A stretch of DNA of 64,000 nt from Shinella zoogloeoides. GTDB taxonomy: Bacteria > Pseudomonadota > Alphaproteobacteria > Rhizobiales > Rhizobiaceae. Of the stretch, positions 15,387 through 24,618 are shown in pieces. A program made the position numbers and the translations under genes. Below the pieces are notes generated by a model. The model did not search any database and was not told the origin of the DNA. It was given only the letters and a program-made list of their open reading frames with translations. Every line of letters begins with the position of its first letter. The stretch's first letter is position 1. The stretch covers positions 193,501 through 257,500 of the forward strand of contig NZ_CP132312.1 of the NCBI RefSeq assembly GCF_030733845.1, written 5' to 3'.

Positions 15387-16814
15387 TTATCCGCGGCCGA
15401 ACTCGTCCTCGATGCGGATGATGTCGTCCTCGCCGAGATAGGAGCCGGTCTGCACCTCGATGAGTTCGAGCATGATCTTGCCGGGATTGGCGAGCCGGTG
15501 CAGTTCGCCCTGGGGGATGTAGACGGATTCGTTTTCGCGCAGCGGGATCGTCTTGTCGCCGATCGTCACCTCCGCGGTGCCGCGCACCACGATCCAGTGC
15601 TCGGAACGGTGATGGTGCTTTTGCAGCGACAGCCGCTTGCCGGGCGTCACGAACAGCCGCTTCACCTGGAAACGCTCGCCGTTGAGGACGGAGGTATAGC
15701 CGCCCCACGGGCGGTAGGAGGTCGGGTGCGTCTCGGTCAGCTTGGCCGTCTTCGGCAGCTTGGCGAGGTGCTTGACCAGCTTTCCGACATTCTGGCTGTC
15801 TTCGAGGCGGCCGACATAGACCGCATCCTCGCTGGCGATGACCGCGACATTGTCGAGGCCCTGCACGGCGACGTGGATGTCGTGCGAGATGACCAGCGAA
15901 TTGCGCGTATCGACCATCGTCGTGCTGCCGTCGGCGACATTGCCGGCCTCATCCTGCTTGCCCGTCTTCCAGACCGAATCCCAGCTTCCGAGATCGGACC
16001 AGGAGATCGGCGAGGGCACGACGGCGGCGATCGGCGTCTTCTCGAAGATGGCATAGTCGACGGATATATCCGGCGCGCGGGCGAAGGCCCCCTCGTCCAG
16101 GCGCTCGAAATCGAGGTCGTGATGGGCCTTCGTCACCGCCTCGCCGGCGGCTTCCAGCACGTCGGGGGCATATTGCTGGAGTTCGCGCAGGAAAAGCCCG
16201 ACGGGCAGCATGAACATGCCGGAATTCCAGAGGTAGCCGCCTGCCTCCAGCATGGTTTGCGCCCGGTCGCGATCCGGCTTCTCCACGAAGCGGCGCACGG
16301 CATGGGCGCCATTGCCGAGGTCTTCGCCGGTCTCGATATAGCCGTAGCCCGTCGCCGGCTCGCTGGGCGTGATGCCGAAGGTGACGAGACGACCGGCGCG
16401 GGCGGCGGTCGCCGCCTTGGCGATGCAGTCGAAATAGACGGCGTCGGCATCGATTTCATGATCCGAGGCCAGCACCTGCATGATCGCGTCCTCGCCATGG
16501 AGGCGTGCGATGACGGTGGCGGCGGCGGCGAGCGCCGGCGCGGTGTTGCGCGCGACCGGTTCGAGCAGGATCGATGCAAGCGGCACGCCGGCCGCGCGCG
16601 CCTGCTCGGCCACGAGGAAGCGGAAGTCGCTGTTGGTGACGATGACGGGCGCTTCGTAAAGAGTGCCATCGGCAATTCGGGTCAGCGTTTTCTGGAAGAG
16701 CGTCGTCTCGCCGAGGAAGCTGAGGAACTGTTTCGGCGCCGAAGCCCGCGAGAGCGGCCAAAGGCGCGTGCCCTTACCGCCGGCCATGATGACGGGTACG
16801 ATCTTGCTGCTCAT
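15387..16814 (-). CDS. manC: Mannose-1-phosphate guanylyltransferase / mannose-6-phosphate isomerase
   Basis: Makes GDP-mannose, the donor for mannose and derived sugars in surface polysaccharides. The N-terminal nucleotidyltransferase has GGKGTRLWPLSR at about residues 11-22, a VEKP motif and the ASDHEID sugar-nucleotide motif. The C-terminal cupin domain from about residue 345 has PWGGYTSV and the HHHRSEHW metal site of type II phosphomannose isomerases. Length (475 residues) is typical of the bifunctional AlgA/ManC form. The start at 16814 has AGGA 8 bases upstream. It opens the polysaccharide locus but is transcribed away from it. Confidence 0.9.
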   Translation of the reverse strand: MSSKIVPVIMAGGKGTRLWPLSRASAPKQFLSFLGETTLFQKTLTRIADGTLYEAPVIVTNSDFRFLVAEQARAAGVPLASILLEPVARNTAPALAAAATVIARLHGEDAIMQVLASDHEIDADAVYFDCIAKAATAARAGRLVTFGITPSEPATGYGYIETGEDLGNGAHAVRRFVEKPDRDRAQTMLEAGGYLWNSGMFMLPVGLFLRELQQYAPDVLEAAGEAVTKAHHDLDFERLDEGAFARAPDISVDYAIFEKTPIAAVVPSPISWSDLGSWDSVWKTGKQDEAGNVADGSTTMVDTRNSLVISHDIHVAVQGLDNVAVIASEDAVYVGRLEDSQNVGKLVKHLAKLPKTAKLTETHPTSYRPWGGYTSVLNGERFQVKRLFVTPGKRLSLQKHHHRSEHWIVVRGTAEVTIGDKTIPLRENESVYIPQGELHRLANPGKIMLELIEVQTGSYLGEDDIIRIEDEFGRG

Positions 16815-16975
16815 CCATTCCATCCTGATGTTGAAATCCGCCTTCATGGCGGATGATGTTCCCTGCAATCTCTCTCACTGTCCCGTAAAGAGACAATAAA
16901 TATTTCCCGGGCGTTGGGGACAACCGGAAATTATCAAGTATGGAAAGAGAAAGAAGGGTGTTTATCCGCGTCTAC

Positions 16976-17467
16976 TTAAAATGTCTTGTTCTGGCGAAAG
17001 GCGTTTTTCAGCCGGTAGAGAGCCGCGATGGGTGACGGGAAAGGCCGGCGGATGAAGGCCGCCTTCCTGACATAGTCGTCGATGTGCCACGTCGCCCAGG
17101 TTCGCGCGGCGAAATAGCCCATGTCGCCCGTCCGCAGCGTGTAGGAAGAGCCGTCCTCGGCGGTGATGTGCACCTCTCCTTCGAGGATGACGACGGTTTC
17201 GTCCCAGTGGAAATACCAGCGGAACGTGCCGGCGGTGCAGTCCCACTGGGCGGAAAACGAGGAATCGTCCGCGCTACGGACATGATCGGCGGCGCGTGCT
17301 ACCGGCGAGCCGTCGATGATCCAGCTCGGCTCGATCGGCGCATCGCGCATCTTGAGATCGTGCGCGCGTTTGAACACCGTGGTGACACGCTGCTGTGCGA
17401 AAGGCGTATCGGACGAACGGCGTGCGGCGGCGGCGACCGCACCGGCGATCAGTAGTTTCAGAACCAA
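16976..17467 (-). CDS. Cupin-domain protein
   Basis: A 163-residue protein with a single cupin barrel. The core RWYFHWDETVVILEGEVHIT holds the first cupin motif (H..E....G) and YTLRTGDMGYFAARTWATWH the second. The N-terminal segment LLIAGAVAAAARRSS is hydrophobic and could anchor the protein or be a signal sequence. Similar (S)-ureidoglycine-aminohydrolase-like cupins occur near polysaccharide genes, where their job is unknown. It is separated by 161 bp from manC. Confidence 0.7.
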   Translation of the reverse strand: MVLKLLIAGAVAAAARRSSDTPFAQQRVTTVFKRAHDLKMRDAPIEPSWIIDGSPVARAADHVRSADDSSFSAQWDCTAGTFRWYFHWDETVVILEGEVHITAEDGSSYTLRTGDMGYFAARTWATWHIDDYVRKAAFIRRPFPSPIAALYRLKNAFRQNKTF

Positions 17468-17749
17468 GTCTATGCTCCCTCTAGCCCGAACTTTGATCGC
17501 ACCATAGGAAACAAGAATTAGAACCGGGTTGAGAAAGCCGTTAAAACCTTAACGATCGGGCGATTCCGCCTATCCTGGGTAGCATTTCGAGCGTGCGTGT
17601 GCGCCACTTCGGGACGGTGCGGCATGGGCGGGCGAATGGCTTGCCCGATCGCGACTTAAGCAAAGATTCACGGCACTGTGGTTTGGTCGTTCCTTGATGG
17701 GCCGACGCCGTGGCGTGGCGGGCCGCGCCCGGCCCGCAAAGAGAGCGAA
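17468..17749. other. Intergenic region upstream of the polysaccharide polymerase gene
   Basis: No gene is supported. The region carries a short palindrome CGTTAA-AACC-TTAACG (17539-17554), and a GAGAGCGAAA sequence provides the ribosome-binding site for the gene at 17750. The promoters of the divergent cupin and polymerase genes should lie here, but no clear consensus hexamers were found. Confidence 0.35.
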
Positions 17750-19180
17750 ATGGATCTGATACCGGTCATTCTGTTCTGGGTACTCCTGCTCATCGGAATG
17801 GTAAGCCGGGGGCCCTTCATCTTTTACCTGCTGTTCGGCTCCATGTCGTTCGGTTCGCTCGCCGTCATCCCGCCGGAAATCACGCAAGGGCTGAGCTTCA
17901 CCCCTCCCCCGATCGTCGCGCTCGCCATCATCTTCATCTATGCGGGCGGTGCCAACGGCCTGTCGCGCATGCTCGACATCGCCTTGCGGCCGTCGCAATG
18001 CCTGCTGCTGTTCCTGTTCTGGATCGTCGCCGTCTGGGTCACCCTGTTCATGCCGCGTATCTTCGCGGGAATGGTGACGATCATCCCGATGCGCCTTGAG
18101 GAATTCACCACCGGCATTCCGCTCTATCCCACGCAGCAGAACATCTCGCAGCTCATGTATCTGACGATCTCGATCGTCACGGTGTTCGCCTGCGCGCTCG
18201 CTTTGCGCTCGGCCGCGGCGCGCCAGCATGTGCTCGGTGCTCTCTGCGTCGGCGGTGCGGTGATCGTGGCGACGGGCATGGTCGATCTCGTCGGCCTCGG
18301 CCCCTATCTCGATATGTTCCGGACCGCCCAATATTCCTATCTGACCGATGTCGACATCGCGGATGTCAAACGCATCGTCGGCTTGATGCCGGAGGCCTCG
18401 ACCTACGGGTCCCTCGCGGTATCGTTCCTCTCGGCAATCTACTTCTTCCGGCGCGCGATCGTCAGCCCGTGGCTGCGGCTCTACGGTGCGCCCTGTCTCA
18501 TTGTCCTGCTCACGGTCTTCGCGCTGCTTTCCACTTCGTCGGCAGCCTATGCGGGGCTCGGCGTCTTCGGCTGCGTCGCCGCGGCCGAATGGTTCTGGCG
18601 GCTTTTGACGGCCCGGAAGGGAAGCCCGGCGCGCGAGGGGCTTGTCGCGGAATTCTGGGCGATCGTCCTCGGCCTTGCCGCGATCTATGTCCTGGCGCTC
18701 GCCTGGCCGGCGCTCTTCAACCCGTTCATCAAGCTGGTCGACACCATCATTTTCCAGAAGACATCGTCCGACTCCTTCGAAGAGCGCAGCATGTGGACGG
18801 CGGTATCGCTGAAGGCGCTGTTCGATACGTGGGGGCTGGGGGTCGGCATGGGGGCGACGCGCGCGTCGAACGGCATCGTGGCCGTCTTCAGCAATAGCGG
18901 CGTCGTCGGCGGGTTCCTCTACTATGGCTTCATGCTGCAGACCTTCCTTCGCCGGGCGCAGCCGGGCGACCTGACGGGCGCGGCCATCCTCAACGCGGTC
19001 CGCTTCTACATGCCGCCTGTGCTCATCATGGCGACGCTCGTGGGCACGTCGGCCGATTTCGGCATCATGAACGCCTGTATCTATGCGCTGGCCGCTGCCG
19101 CGGCCTGGCCGGCGCCGGCGCGCGTGCCTGCTTCCGCCGAGCGCCCGGCATTTGCCGGTTACCCGGAAAGGGCCCGCTGA
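17750..19180 (+). CDS. Multi-span membrane protein, O-antigen polymerase (Wzy)-like
   Basis: A 476-residue protein with about eleven to twelve hydrophobic segments, starting with VILFWVLLLIGMVSRGPFIF. A long loop around residues 330-370 contains DSFEERSMWT and GLGVGMGATRASNG, resembling the periplasmic loop of Wzy/WaaL-type proteins. With a Wzx-type flippase starting one base later, a role as polymerase of a repeat-unit polysaccharide is likely. Sequence conservation in this family is low, so this rests on topology and neighbours. The start at 17750 follows GAGAG. Confidence 0.68.
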   Translation: MDLIPVILFWVLLLIGMVSRGPFIFYLLFGSMSFGSLAVIPPEITQGLSFTPPPIVALAIIFIYAGGANGLSRMLDIALRPSQCLLLFLFWIVAVWVTLFMPRIFAGMVTIIPMRLEEFTTGIPLYPTQQNISQLMYLTISIVTVFACALALRSAAARQHVLGALCVGGAVIVATGMVDLVGLGPYLDMFRTAQYSYLTDVDIADVKRIVGLMPEASTYGSLAVSFLSAIYFFRRAIVSPWLRLYGAPCLIVLLTVFALLSTSSAAYAGLGVFGCVAAAEWFWRLLTARKGSPAREGLVAEFWAIVLGLAAIYVLALAWPALFNPFIKLVDTIIFQKTSSDSFEERSMWTAVSLKALFDTWGLGVGMGATRASNGIVAVFSNSGVVGGFLYYGFMLQTFLRRAQPGDLTGAAILNAVRFYMPPVLIMATLVGTSADFGIMNACIYALAAAAAWPAPARVPASAERPAFAGYPERAR

Positions 19181-20655
19181 TGTCTGCCGCCGAAGGCGCT
19201 TCCCTCTCGACACGCACGATCCGTGCCGGCATGTGGACCGTCGGCGCACGGCTGTCGTCGCGCCTGATCGATTTCGCCGTTCTGCTCGTTCTGGCCCGCC
19301 TGCTCGGTCCCGCCGATTTCGGCCTGGTGGCGACGGCGATGACGGTGATCTATATCGTCGAGGCCGTTCTGGAACTGCCGCTGACATTCGTGCTGGTCCG
19401 CCTGCCGGAGGTGACGGACCGCATGTACAGCACCGCCTTCACGCTGGGGCTGATCCGCGGTCTTCTCGTCGCCGGCCTGATGGCGGGCCTGTCCTTCCCG
19501 CTCGCCTCCCTCTACGGCGATCCGCGGCTGATGCCGCTGATCTGCGCGCTGGCGCTGGCGCCTGCCGCACGCGGCATGATCAGCCCGCGCATGGTGATCT
19601 TCGAGAAGGCATTGGACTTCCGCCGCAAGGGGATGCTCGAACTTCTCGGCAAGGCCGTGGCCGGTGTCATCGCCATCTCGATCGCTGTCGGCACGGGCAA
19701 CTACTGGGCGGTGGCCGCCGGAACTGTCTCCACCCCCGTCGTGATGATGATTGTCTCCTACATCATGGCGCCGATGCGCCTGCGCCTGTCGCTGGCCGAC
19801 TGGCCGCTTTTCTCAAGTATGACGGGCTGGAATTTCCTGTCGCAGATCGTCTCGGCGCTGAACTGGCAGGTCGATCGCCTCATCCTGCCGCTCTATGTCG
19901 ATATCACGTCCTTTGGCCGCTTCACGACGGCCAACGATATTGCCGGCCTGCCCTTCCAGGCGATCGTGCAGCCGACGGCGGTCCCGTTGTTCTCGGCGCT
20001 GGTCAATGCGCGGGAAAAGGGCAACCTCACCGGCGCCTACCTGAAGGCCTGCGCCGGCATCGTCACGCTGATGGCGCCGGTGATGGGCTTCATGGCGCTG
20101 ATGGCCGGCCCGGTGATCCACATCCTGCTCGGGCCCGACTGGAGCAGCGGCGCGCCCATCCTCGCCGGCGTGGCGCTGACGAGCCTCGTCATCCTGCCCA
20201 CCGTCCCCATGTCCGCCCTGGTGCTGGTGCTGGACCGTCCCCGCCTCGTCGCCCTCCGCTCCTTCGTGGAGCTGGCGGTGCGCGTTCCCCTCACCGTCGT
20301 CGGCATCATCCTCGCCGGCATCACCGGCGCCATCTGGGCAAAGGCCGGCGCCGGCCTCGCTCTGCTGCTGATGACGCTTTTCTCGGTGCGGTCGGTCGCG
20401 GGCATTTCGTTCCGCGACCAGCTGCGCAGCAGCCTGTCGCCGATGGTCGCGCTGGTTCCCGCCGCCGCCTTCCTCTACGGCGTGCCGGACCTCACGCAAT
20501 ACGGCCCCTACCTCTATCCCGCCATCGCGGTGGTCGGCATGGTCTTCGGCGCGATCTATGTCGCGGGCCTCTACGGGCTCTGGTGGGTGAGCGGCCGGCC
20601 CGCAGGCCTGGAAGCCTATGTCGCAGAAAAGGCGGTAACCTATTTCCGGCGGTGA
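19180..20655 (+). CDS. Polysaccharide flippase, Wzx/PST type
   Basis: A 491-residue inner-membrane transporter that should flip lipid-linked repeat units to the periplasm. It has the MOP-superfamily layout of about 12 to 14 segments, with the family N-terminus WTVGARLSSRLIDFAVLLVL and LLGPADFGLVATAMTV, and the helix-7 region GWNFLSQIVSALNWQVDRLI. The start codon overlaps the stop of the polymerase-like gene by one base (TGATG), so the pair is translated together. Confidence 0.85.
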   Translation: MSAAEGASLSTRTIRAGMWTVGARLSSRLIDFAVLLVLARLLGPADFGLVATAMTVIYIVEAVLELPLTFVLVRLPEVTDRMYSTAFTLGLIRGLLVAGLMAGLSFPLASLYGDPRLMPLICALALAPAARGMISPRMVIFEKALDFRRKGMLELLGKAVAGVIAISIAVGTGNYWAVAAGTVSTPVVMMIVSYIMAPMRLRLSLADWPLFSSMTGWNFLSQIVSALNWQVDRLILPLYVDITSFGRFTTANDIAGLPFQAIVQPTAVPLFSALVNAREKGNLTGAYLKACAGIVTLMAPVMGFMALMAGPVIHILLGPDWSSGAPILAGVALTSLVILPTVPMSALVLVLDRPRLVALRSFVELAVRVPLTVVGIILAGITGAIWAKAGAGLALLLMTLFSVRSVAGISFRDQLRSSLSPMVALVPAAAFLYGVPDLTQYGPYLYPAIAVVGMVFGAIYVAGLYGLWWVSGRPAGLEAYVAEKAVTYFRR

Positions 20656-20676
20656 CGGAACGCGGGCGTCAGCGGC

Positions 20677-21582
20677 CTACATGTCGAGGATGTTGCGGGG
20701 ATCGAGACGGCCCGACAGGAAATCCCTGATGGCAAGCAGGTTGCCCTTCAGCCGGCCGCGCCGGTCGACCCAGGGTTCCGGCTTCAGGCTCCAGAAGAGA
20801 TTGGACGCAATGTTCCTGAAGGTGCCGTCCCATACCTGATACCAAGGCATGTTGCCCTTGCGCTGGATGTATATCCGGTTGGCGACCTGGGAGTAGCCGA
20901 GCCGCTTTCCCGGACTGCGCCCCGCCTTCTTCGTGCCGAGATGCACGCCGCGCAACTGGTCCGCCCTGACGATCCTGCCATAGGGCGCGAGCTGCCGCGA
21001 AAAGTCGACATCCTCAAGCCAGGCGTAGAAAGGCAGGTTCTCGTCGAAGCGAAGATCGTGCGCCCGAACCGGCGCCAGGCGGATGGCCATGTTGCAGCCA
21101 TAGCCGTTGAAGGTGGGATGCAGCAAAGCGGGGCGGCGAAGCACGTCCGCCTCCAGCAGCCGGCGTCCTTCCTCGAATTCCAGTCCGGGACCGCGCGCGC
21201 CGTCCGCGATCACATGGCCGGTGGCGACCATGATATCGGGCTTGCTTGCGAACAGCGCCTCGACCTCGGCCAGGAAATTGGCGGCCGGCAGGAAATCGTC
21301 GTCGAAGAAGACGACGATATCGGCCCTGGAGGCGGCGATGATCACGTTGCGCTGGTGCGGCAGGCCGACCGGGCCGGGCAGGACCTCGATGGCGCCGTGA
21401 TAGGCCGACAGGCCCTCGACGTCGACATCCTCCGGGCGCGAGGGGCAGACGAGGAACTCGTCCGGCTTGCGTGTCTGGTTGTTGAGGAAGGTGATCGTCT
21501 GCGTCAGGATATCCCGCCGTCCTGCCGTGGCGATGGCGACGGCGATGGTCAGGCCGTCCTTGCCCATGTTCATGTCCTGCAT
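20677..21582 (-). CDS. Family 2 glycosyltransferase
   Basis: GT-A fold glycosyltransferase (about 301 residues). The nucleotide-sugar site appears as VAIATAGRRDILTQTI near the start and the metal-binding FFDDDF triad at about residues 96-101. Acceptor-side residues include WLEDVDFSRQL, the ED motif expected of inverting enzymes. ATG codons at 21582, 21573 and 21567 are all possible; AGGA spacing slightly favours the later ones. It probably adds one sugar of the repeat unit. The sugar cannot be named. Confidence 0.8.
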   Translation of the reverse strand: MQDMNMGKDGLTIAVAIATAGRRDILTQTITFLNNQTRKPDEFLVCPSRPEDVDVEGLSAYHGAIEVLPGPVGLPHQRNVIIAASRADIVVFFDDDFLPAANFLAEVEALFASKPDIMVATGHVIADGARGPGLEFEEGRRLLEADVLRRPALLHPTFNGYGCNMAIRLAPVRAHDLRFDENLPFYAWLEDVDFSRQLAPYGRIVRADQLRGVHLGTKKAGRSPGKRLGYSQVANRIYIQRKGNMPWYQVWDGTFRNIASNLFWSLKPEPWVDRRGRLKGNLLAIRDFLSGRLDPRNILDM

Positions 21583-21622
21583 CCTGTCCACTCTAAGCCT
21601 TCCACGTTCCGCCAAAACGCCT

Positions 21623-22594
21623 CTAGACGAAACGGCCGCCGCTTTCGGCGTTCCACCGTTCGATGGCGGAGGCGAGCCTGCCCCGGTTCGCCCTGCCCGT
21701 CGCCTCCAGCCAGCCGGGCATCACGTCGGTCGAGCGCACGAGCTTCATCACCCGGTCGGGGTGGATGCCGAGCCCCATGACGGAGAAGGGCCGCAGCATG
21801 GTCGCGGCGAGCGTTACCACGCCGCGCGGCACGAGGAACGTCCTTGCGCCGCGCATGGGGCCGTCGCGGAAGGCCTCGACGATCTGCTCGAGCGTGTAGC
21901 GATCGGGGTAGCAGCCGTTGAAGAGGACGAAGCGTTCCTCCCGCCGTGCTGCGAAGTCCAGCGCGTCCAGCAGGTCCTCTACGTAGAAGCACGCCTTGAT
22001 CGTGTCCTTGCGGCCCGGATAGATGAAAAAGCCCTTTTTCAGCAGTTTCGCCATGCGCGTGAAGTTGCCGCCTTCGCCGGCCCCGAAGATGACGGCCGGG
22101 CGGCATATGACGAGGCGGCGGCGCTCGTCTTCTTCCATCCAGGCACGCTGGATGCGCTCGGCCATGAATTTCGACCAGCCATAGGGGCTCTCGGGCGCCG
22201 GCGGCGTGTCCTCGCGCTTCGTCTCCTCGCCGGGGCCGTAGACCGAGATCGAGCTGGTGAAGGTGATCTCGTTTATATCGAGCCGCCGCGCCAGCGCCGT
22301 CACCGACGTCGCGCCGAGGATGTTCGTCTCGTAGTATTCGTGGGCGGGATGGCCGGGCGTCGTGTGGACGGCGGCGAGATTGTAGATGCGGTCGATCCGC
22401 ATGCCGGGATCGAAGGCCGAGAGATCGCGCACGTCCGCCTGCAGGTAGACGACGCCATCGAGCCTTTCGCGCGGCGGGCGGATGTCGACGGAGACGACGC
22501 GGTGTCCTTCTCCCACGAGCCGGCGCACCAGATGCGTTCCGATGAAGCCGGACCCGCCGAAGACGAGATCGTGCCTTGCCGTTTTCTCTACCAT
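21623..22594 (-). CDS. NAD-dependent sugar epimerase/dehydratase
   Basis: Extended short-chain dehydrogenase (323 residues) acting on a nucleotide sugar or lipid-linked sugar. The Rossmann motif GGSGFIGTHL is at about residues 12-21 and the catalytic Tyr and Lys are in SPYGWSKFMAE. The start at 22594 has a good AGGAGG 9 bases upstream. It is immediately upstream of, and likely co-transcribed with, the family 2 glycosyltransferase. Confidence 0.83.
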   Translation of the reverse strand: MVEKTARHDLVFGGSGFIGTHLVRRLVGEGHRVVSVDIRPPRERLDGVVYLQADVRDLSAFDPGMRIDRIYNLAAVHTTPGHPAHEYYETNILGATSVTALARRLDINEITFTSSISVYGPGEETKREDTPPAPESPYGWSKFMAERIQRAWMEEDERRRLVICRPAVIFGAGEGGNFTRMAKLLKKGFFIYPGRKDTIKACFYVEDLLDALDFAARREERFVLFNGCYPDRYTLEQIVEAFRDGPMRGARTFLVPRGVVTLAATMLRPFSVMGLGIHPDRVMKLVRSTDVMPGWLEATGRANRGRLASAIERWNAESGGRFV

Positions 22595-22800
22595 CGTGAT
22601 GTGCCTCCTGGAACAATATGGGCGCGGAACTTCAAGGCGCACGTTGAGATTTTAATAAGCGCAACTTCTGGACAATTGCTTAAGCCGTGACCTGTGCGTG
22701 CAACGGAAGTCGCAGGACAATTCAAGTTTCTTAATGAAATTCGGCTTTGGTAGTGCCTGATTGGAATTCGCCGGGTCGGGGATCCGGGAAAGGTTCGATA
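22595..22800. promoter_or_regulatory. Divergent intergenic region with a repeated octamer
   Basis: Lies between the divergent epimerase and double-hydrolase genes and holds no gene. It is AT-richer than its flanks and carries the octamer GGACAATT twice in the same orientation (22670-22677 and 22715-22722), 45 bp apart. These could be binding sites of a regulator of the polysaccharide genes. Confidence 0.35.
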
Positions 22801-24612
22801 ATGCACGGTACATCCGCCCGGAAGGACCCTTCGCCGCTGGTGACGGCTGTCGCCACCGAAGGCGGCGGCAGATATGCGGCCGCCGATTTTCCTGTGACCT
22901 TCGCCGGGACAATGGGTCTCTACCGTCCCTCGGATGCCGCGCAGCCCAGCGACACGGCGGTGCTCTTCGTCAGCTCGTGGGGTTTCGAGGAACTGTGCGC
23001 GCGCAAATTCTGGCGCTTGCTGGCCGCGGATCTGGGGCGGGAGGGCATTGCGAGCCTGCGCTTCGATTATCCGGGCACCGGCGATGCGCTGGATCTCGAG
23101 GACTATTCCGCCGGTCTCGATATCTGGCATCGGAGCATCCTGTCCGCGGCGGAGGTTCTGCGCGGCCTGTCGGGCGCAAGGCGCCTGTTGCTGATCGGGC
23201 ACGGCATCGGCGCCGCGCTCGCCTGGCGTGCGGCCGAAATGCTCGGGGACGTCGCCGGCATCGCCATGGCCGCGCCGGCGACATCCGGCCGGCGCTGGGT
23301 GCGCGAATTCATGGCCCTGAGCCGCATCGCCGATCACGGCGCGATCAAGCACGCCACGCCGCCCAGCGGGCCGGCCATGGGCGAGCAGGTGATCCCCGAC
23401 GCCGTGCTTGCCGGAATCCGCACCCTCGACATCTCCAAGCCTGAGACGGCCGCGGCTCCGGATATACTCGTCCTGACCCAGGAAGGCCGGGCGAACGATG
23501 CTGCTTTCGTCGAGCATCTCGCCTCGCTCGGCGTGCGGACGCATAGTGCGCCCTTCGAGGACTACGACCTCTTCGCTCGGGATGTCCTGCTGTCGATCCC
23601 GCCGCGGGCGGCGATCGGAGAACTGGTGTCCTGGGCTGCCAGCCTGAAGGGCGCGGACCGGACGTCCGCCCGCCCTGCCCTGCCGGAATGCCAGCCGCTC
23701 ACAGGCGACGGCTTCACGGAGACGCCGGTGCGCTTCGGGGAAGGAGACCGTCTCTACGGGATACTTTGCGAGCCGCAGGGGCCGCGCCGCGGTGCGACCG
23801 TCATGATGCTGTCCACCGGTTACGACCGCATGTCCGGCTGGGGCCGCATCACCACGCGGATCTGCCGCGATCTGGCGCGCGCCGGAATCCCGGCGTTCCG
23901 CTTCGATTTCGCCAATGTCGCGGACAGCCCGCCCCATCCCGATGCGCCCGCTCAGGTCATGTATCACGACAGCCTTGTCGACGATGTCGGTGAGGCGCTG
24001 GCCTTCCTGGAGGCTCGCCGGCTTTCCCCGGTCGTGCTGAGCGGCCGGTGTAGTGGCGGCTATACCGCCTTCAGGAGCGGAATCCGCTTTCAGCCGGTCA
24101 AGGCCGTTGTGCCCGTCAATCCCTTCGATTTTTCCCTGGCGCCGGATACGGATGTCGATGCGCTGATCAACGCGTCGCTTCAGCCGCTCGCCAGCTATGG
24201 CGAGAAGATGCGCAGCGGCGGGTTCTGGAAGCGGGTGCTGCGCGGCGAGGTCAATGTGACGCGCGGCGTGCGCAACCTCTCCCGGATGCTCTTCGCCAAG
24301 GCCGTCGCCAAGGCGCTGCCCGTCCTCGTGCGCTTCCCCTTTCTGCTGCCCAGCCTGAAGCGGGTGACGCGCGACTTCGAGGCGATGGCCGCGAATGGGA
24401 CGCGGGTGTCGTTGATCTACAGCGAGGGCGATATCGGCGTGCCGAACCTCGAAACCCGCTTCGGCAAGGGCGGCTACCTGATGCGCCGCTACGCCAATGC
24501 GAATCTCGTGTTCCTCGCCGAGGCCGACCACAACCTGACGACGGCCCCGGCGAGGGAATATTGGCAGGCGGAGCTGCAAAAGACGGCATCCCACTTCACG
24601 CACTCCCCTTGA
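22801..24612 (+). CDS. Tandem double alpha/beta-hydrolase-fold protein with altered nucleophiles
   Basis: A 603-residue cytoplasmic protein with two alpha/beta-hydrolase halves. The first (about 30-230) has LRFDYPGTGDA and the elbow GHGIG, where the nucleophilic Ser is Gly. The second (about 300-585) has FRFDFANVADS, the elbow GRCSGG with Cys in the nucleophile place, and an AEADHN region supplying the likely catalytic His. The pair resembles the hydrolase 1/hydrolase 2 proteins found beside exosortase-linked polysaccharide genes, here on one chain. The first half is probably non-catalytic; the second may be a Cys thiol acyltransferase or esterase. The start follows AAAGG. Confidence 0.75.
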   Translation: MHGTSARKDPSPLVTAVATEGGGRYAAADFPVTFAGTMGLYRPSDAAQPSDTAVLFVSSWGFEELCARKFWRLLAADLGREGIASLRFDYPGTGDALDLEDYSAGLDIWHRSILSAAEVLRGLSGARRLLLIGHGIGAALAWRAAEMLGDVAGIAMAAPATSGRRWVREFMALSRIADHGAIKHATPPSGPAMGEQVIPDAVLAGIRTLDISKPETAAAPDILVLTQEGRANDAAFVEHLASLGVRTHSAPFEDYDLFARDVLLSIPPRAAIGELVSWAASLKGADRTSARPALPECQPLTGDGFTETPVRFGEGDRLYGILCEPQGPRRGATVMMLSTGYDRMSGWGRITTRICRDLARAGIPAFRFDFANVADSPPHPDAPAQVMYHDSLVDDVGEALAFLEARRLSPVVLSGRCSGGYTAFRSGIRFQPVKAVVPVNPFDFSLAPDTDVDALINASLQPLASYGEKMRSGGFWKRVLRGEVNVTRGVRNLSRMLFAKAVAKALPVLVRFPFLLPSLKRVTRDFEAMAANGTRVSLIYSEGDIGVPNLETRFGKGGYLMRRYANANLVFLAEADHNLTTAPAREYWQAELQKTASHFTHSP

Positions 24613-24618
24613 AGGCCC

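Noticed and set aside
17570-19387. A 605-codon minus-strand open frame over the polymerase-like gene
   Set aside because: Composition is full of Arg, Asp and His with no motif, and it overlaps a plus-strand gene with clear membrane segments and a coupled flippase gene.
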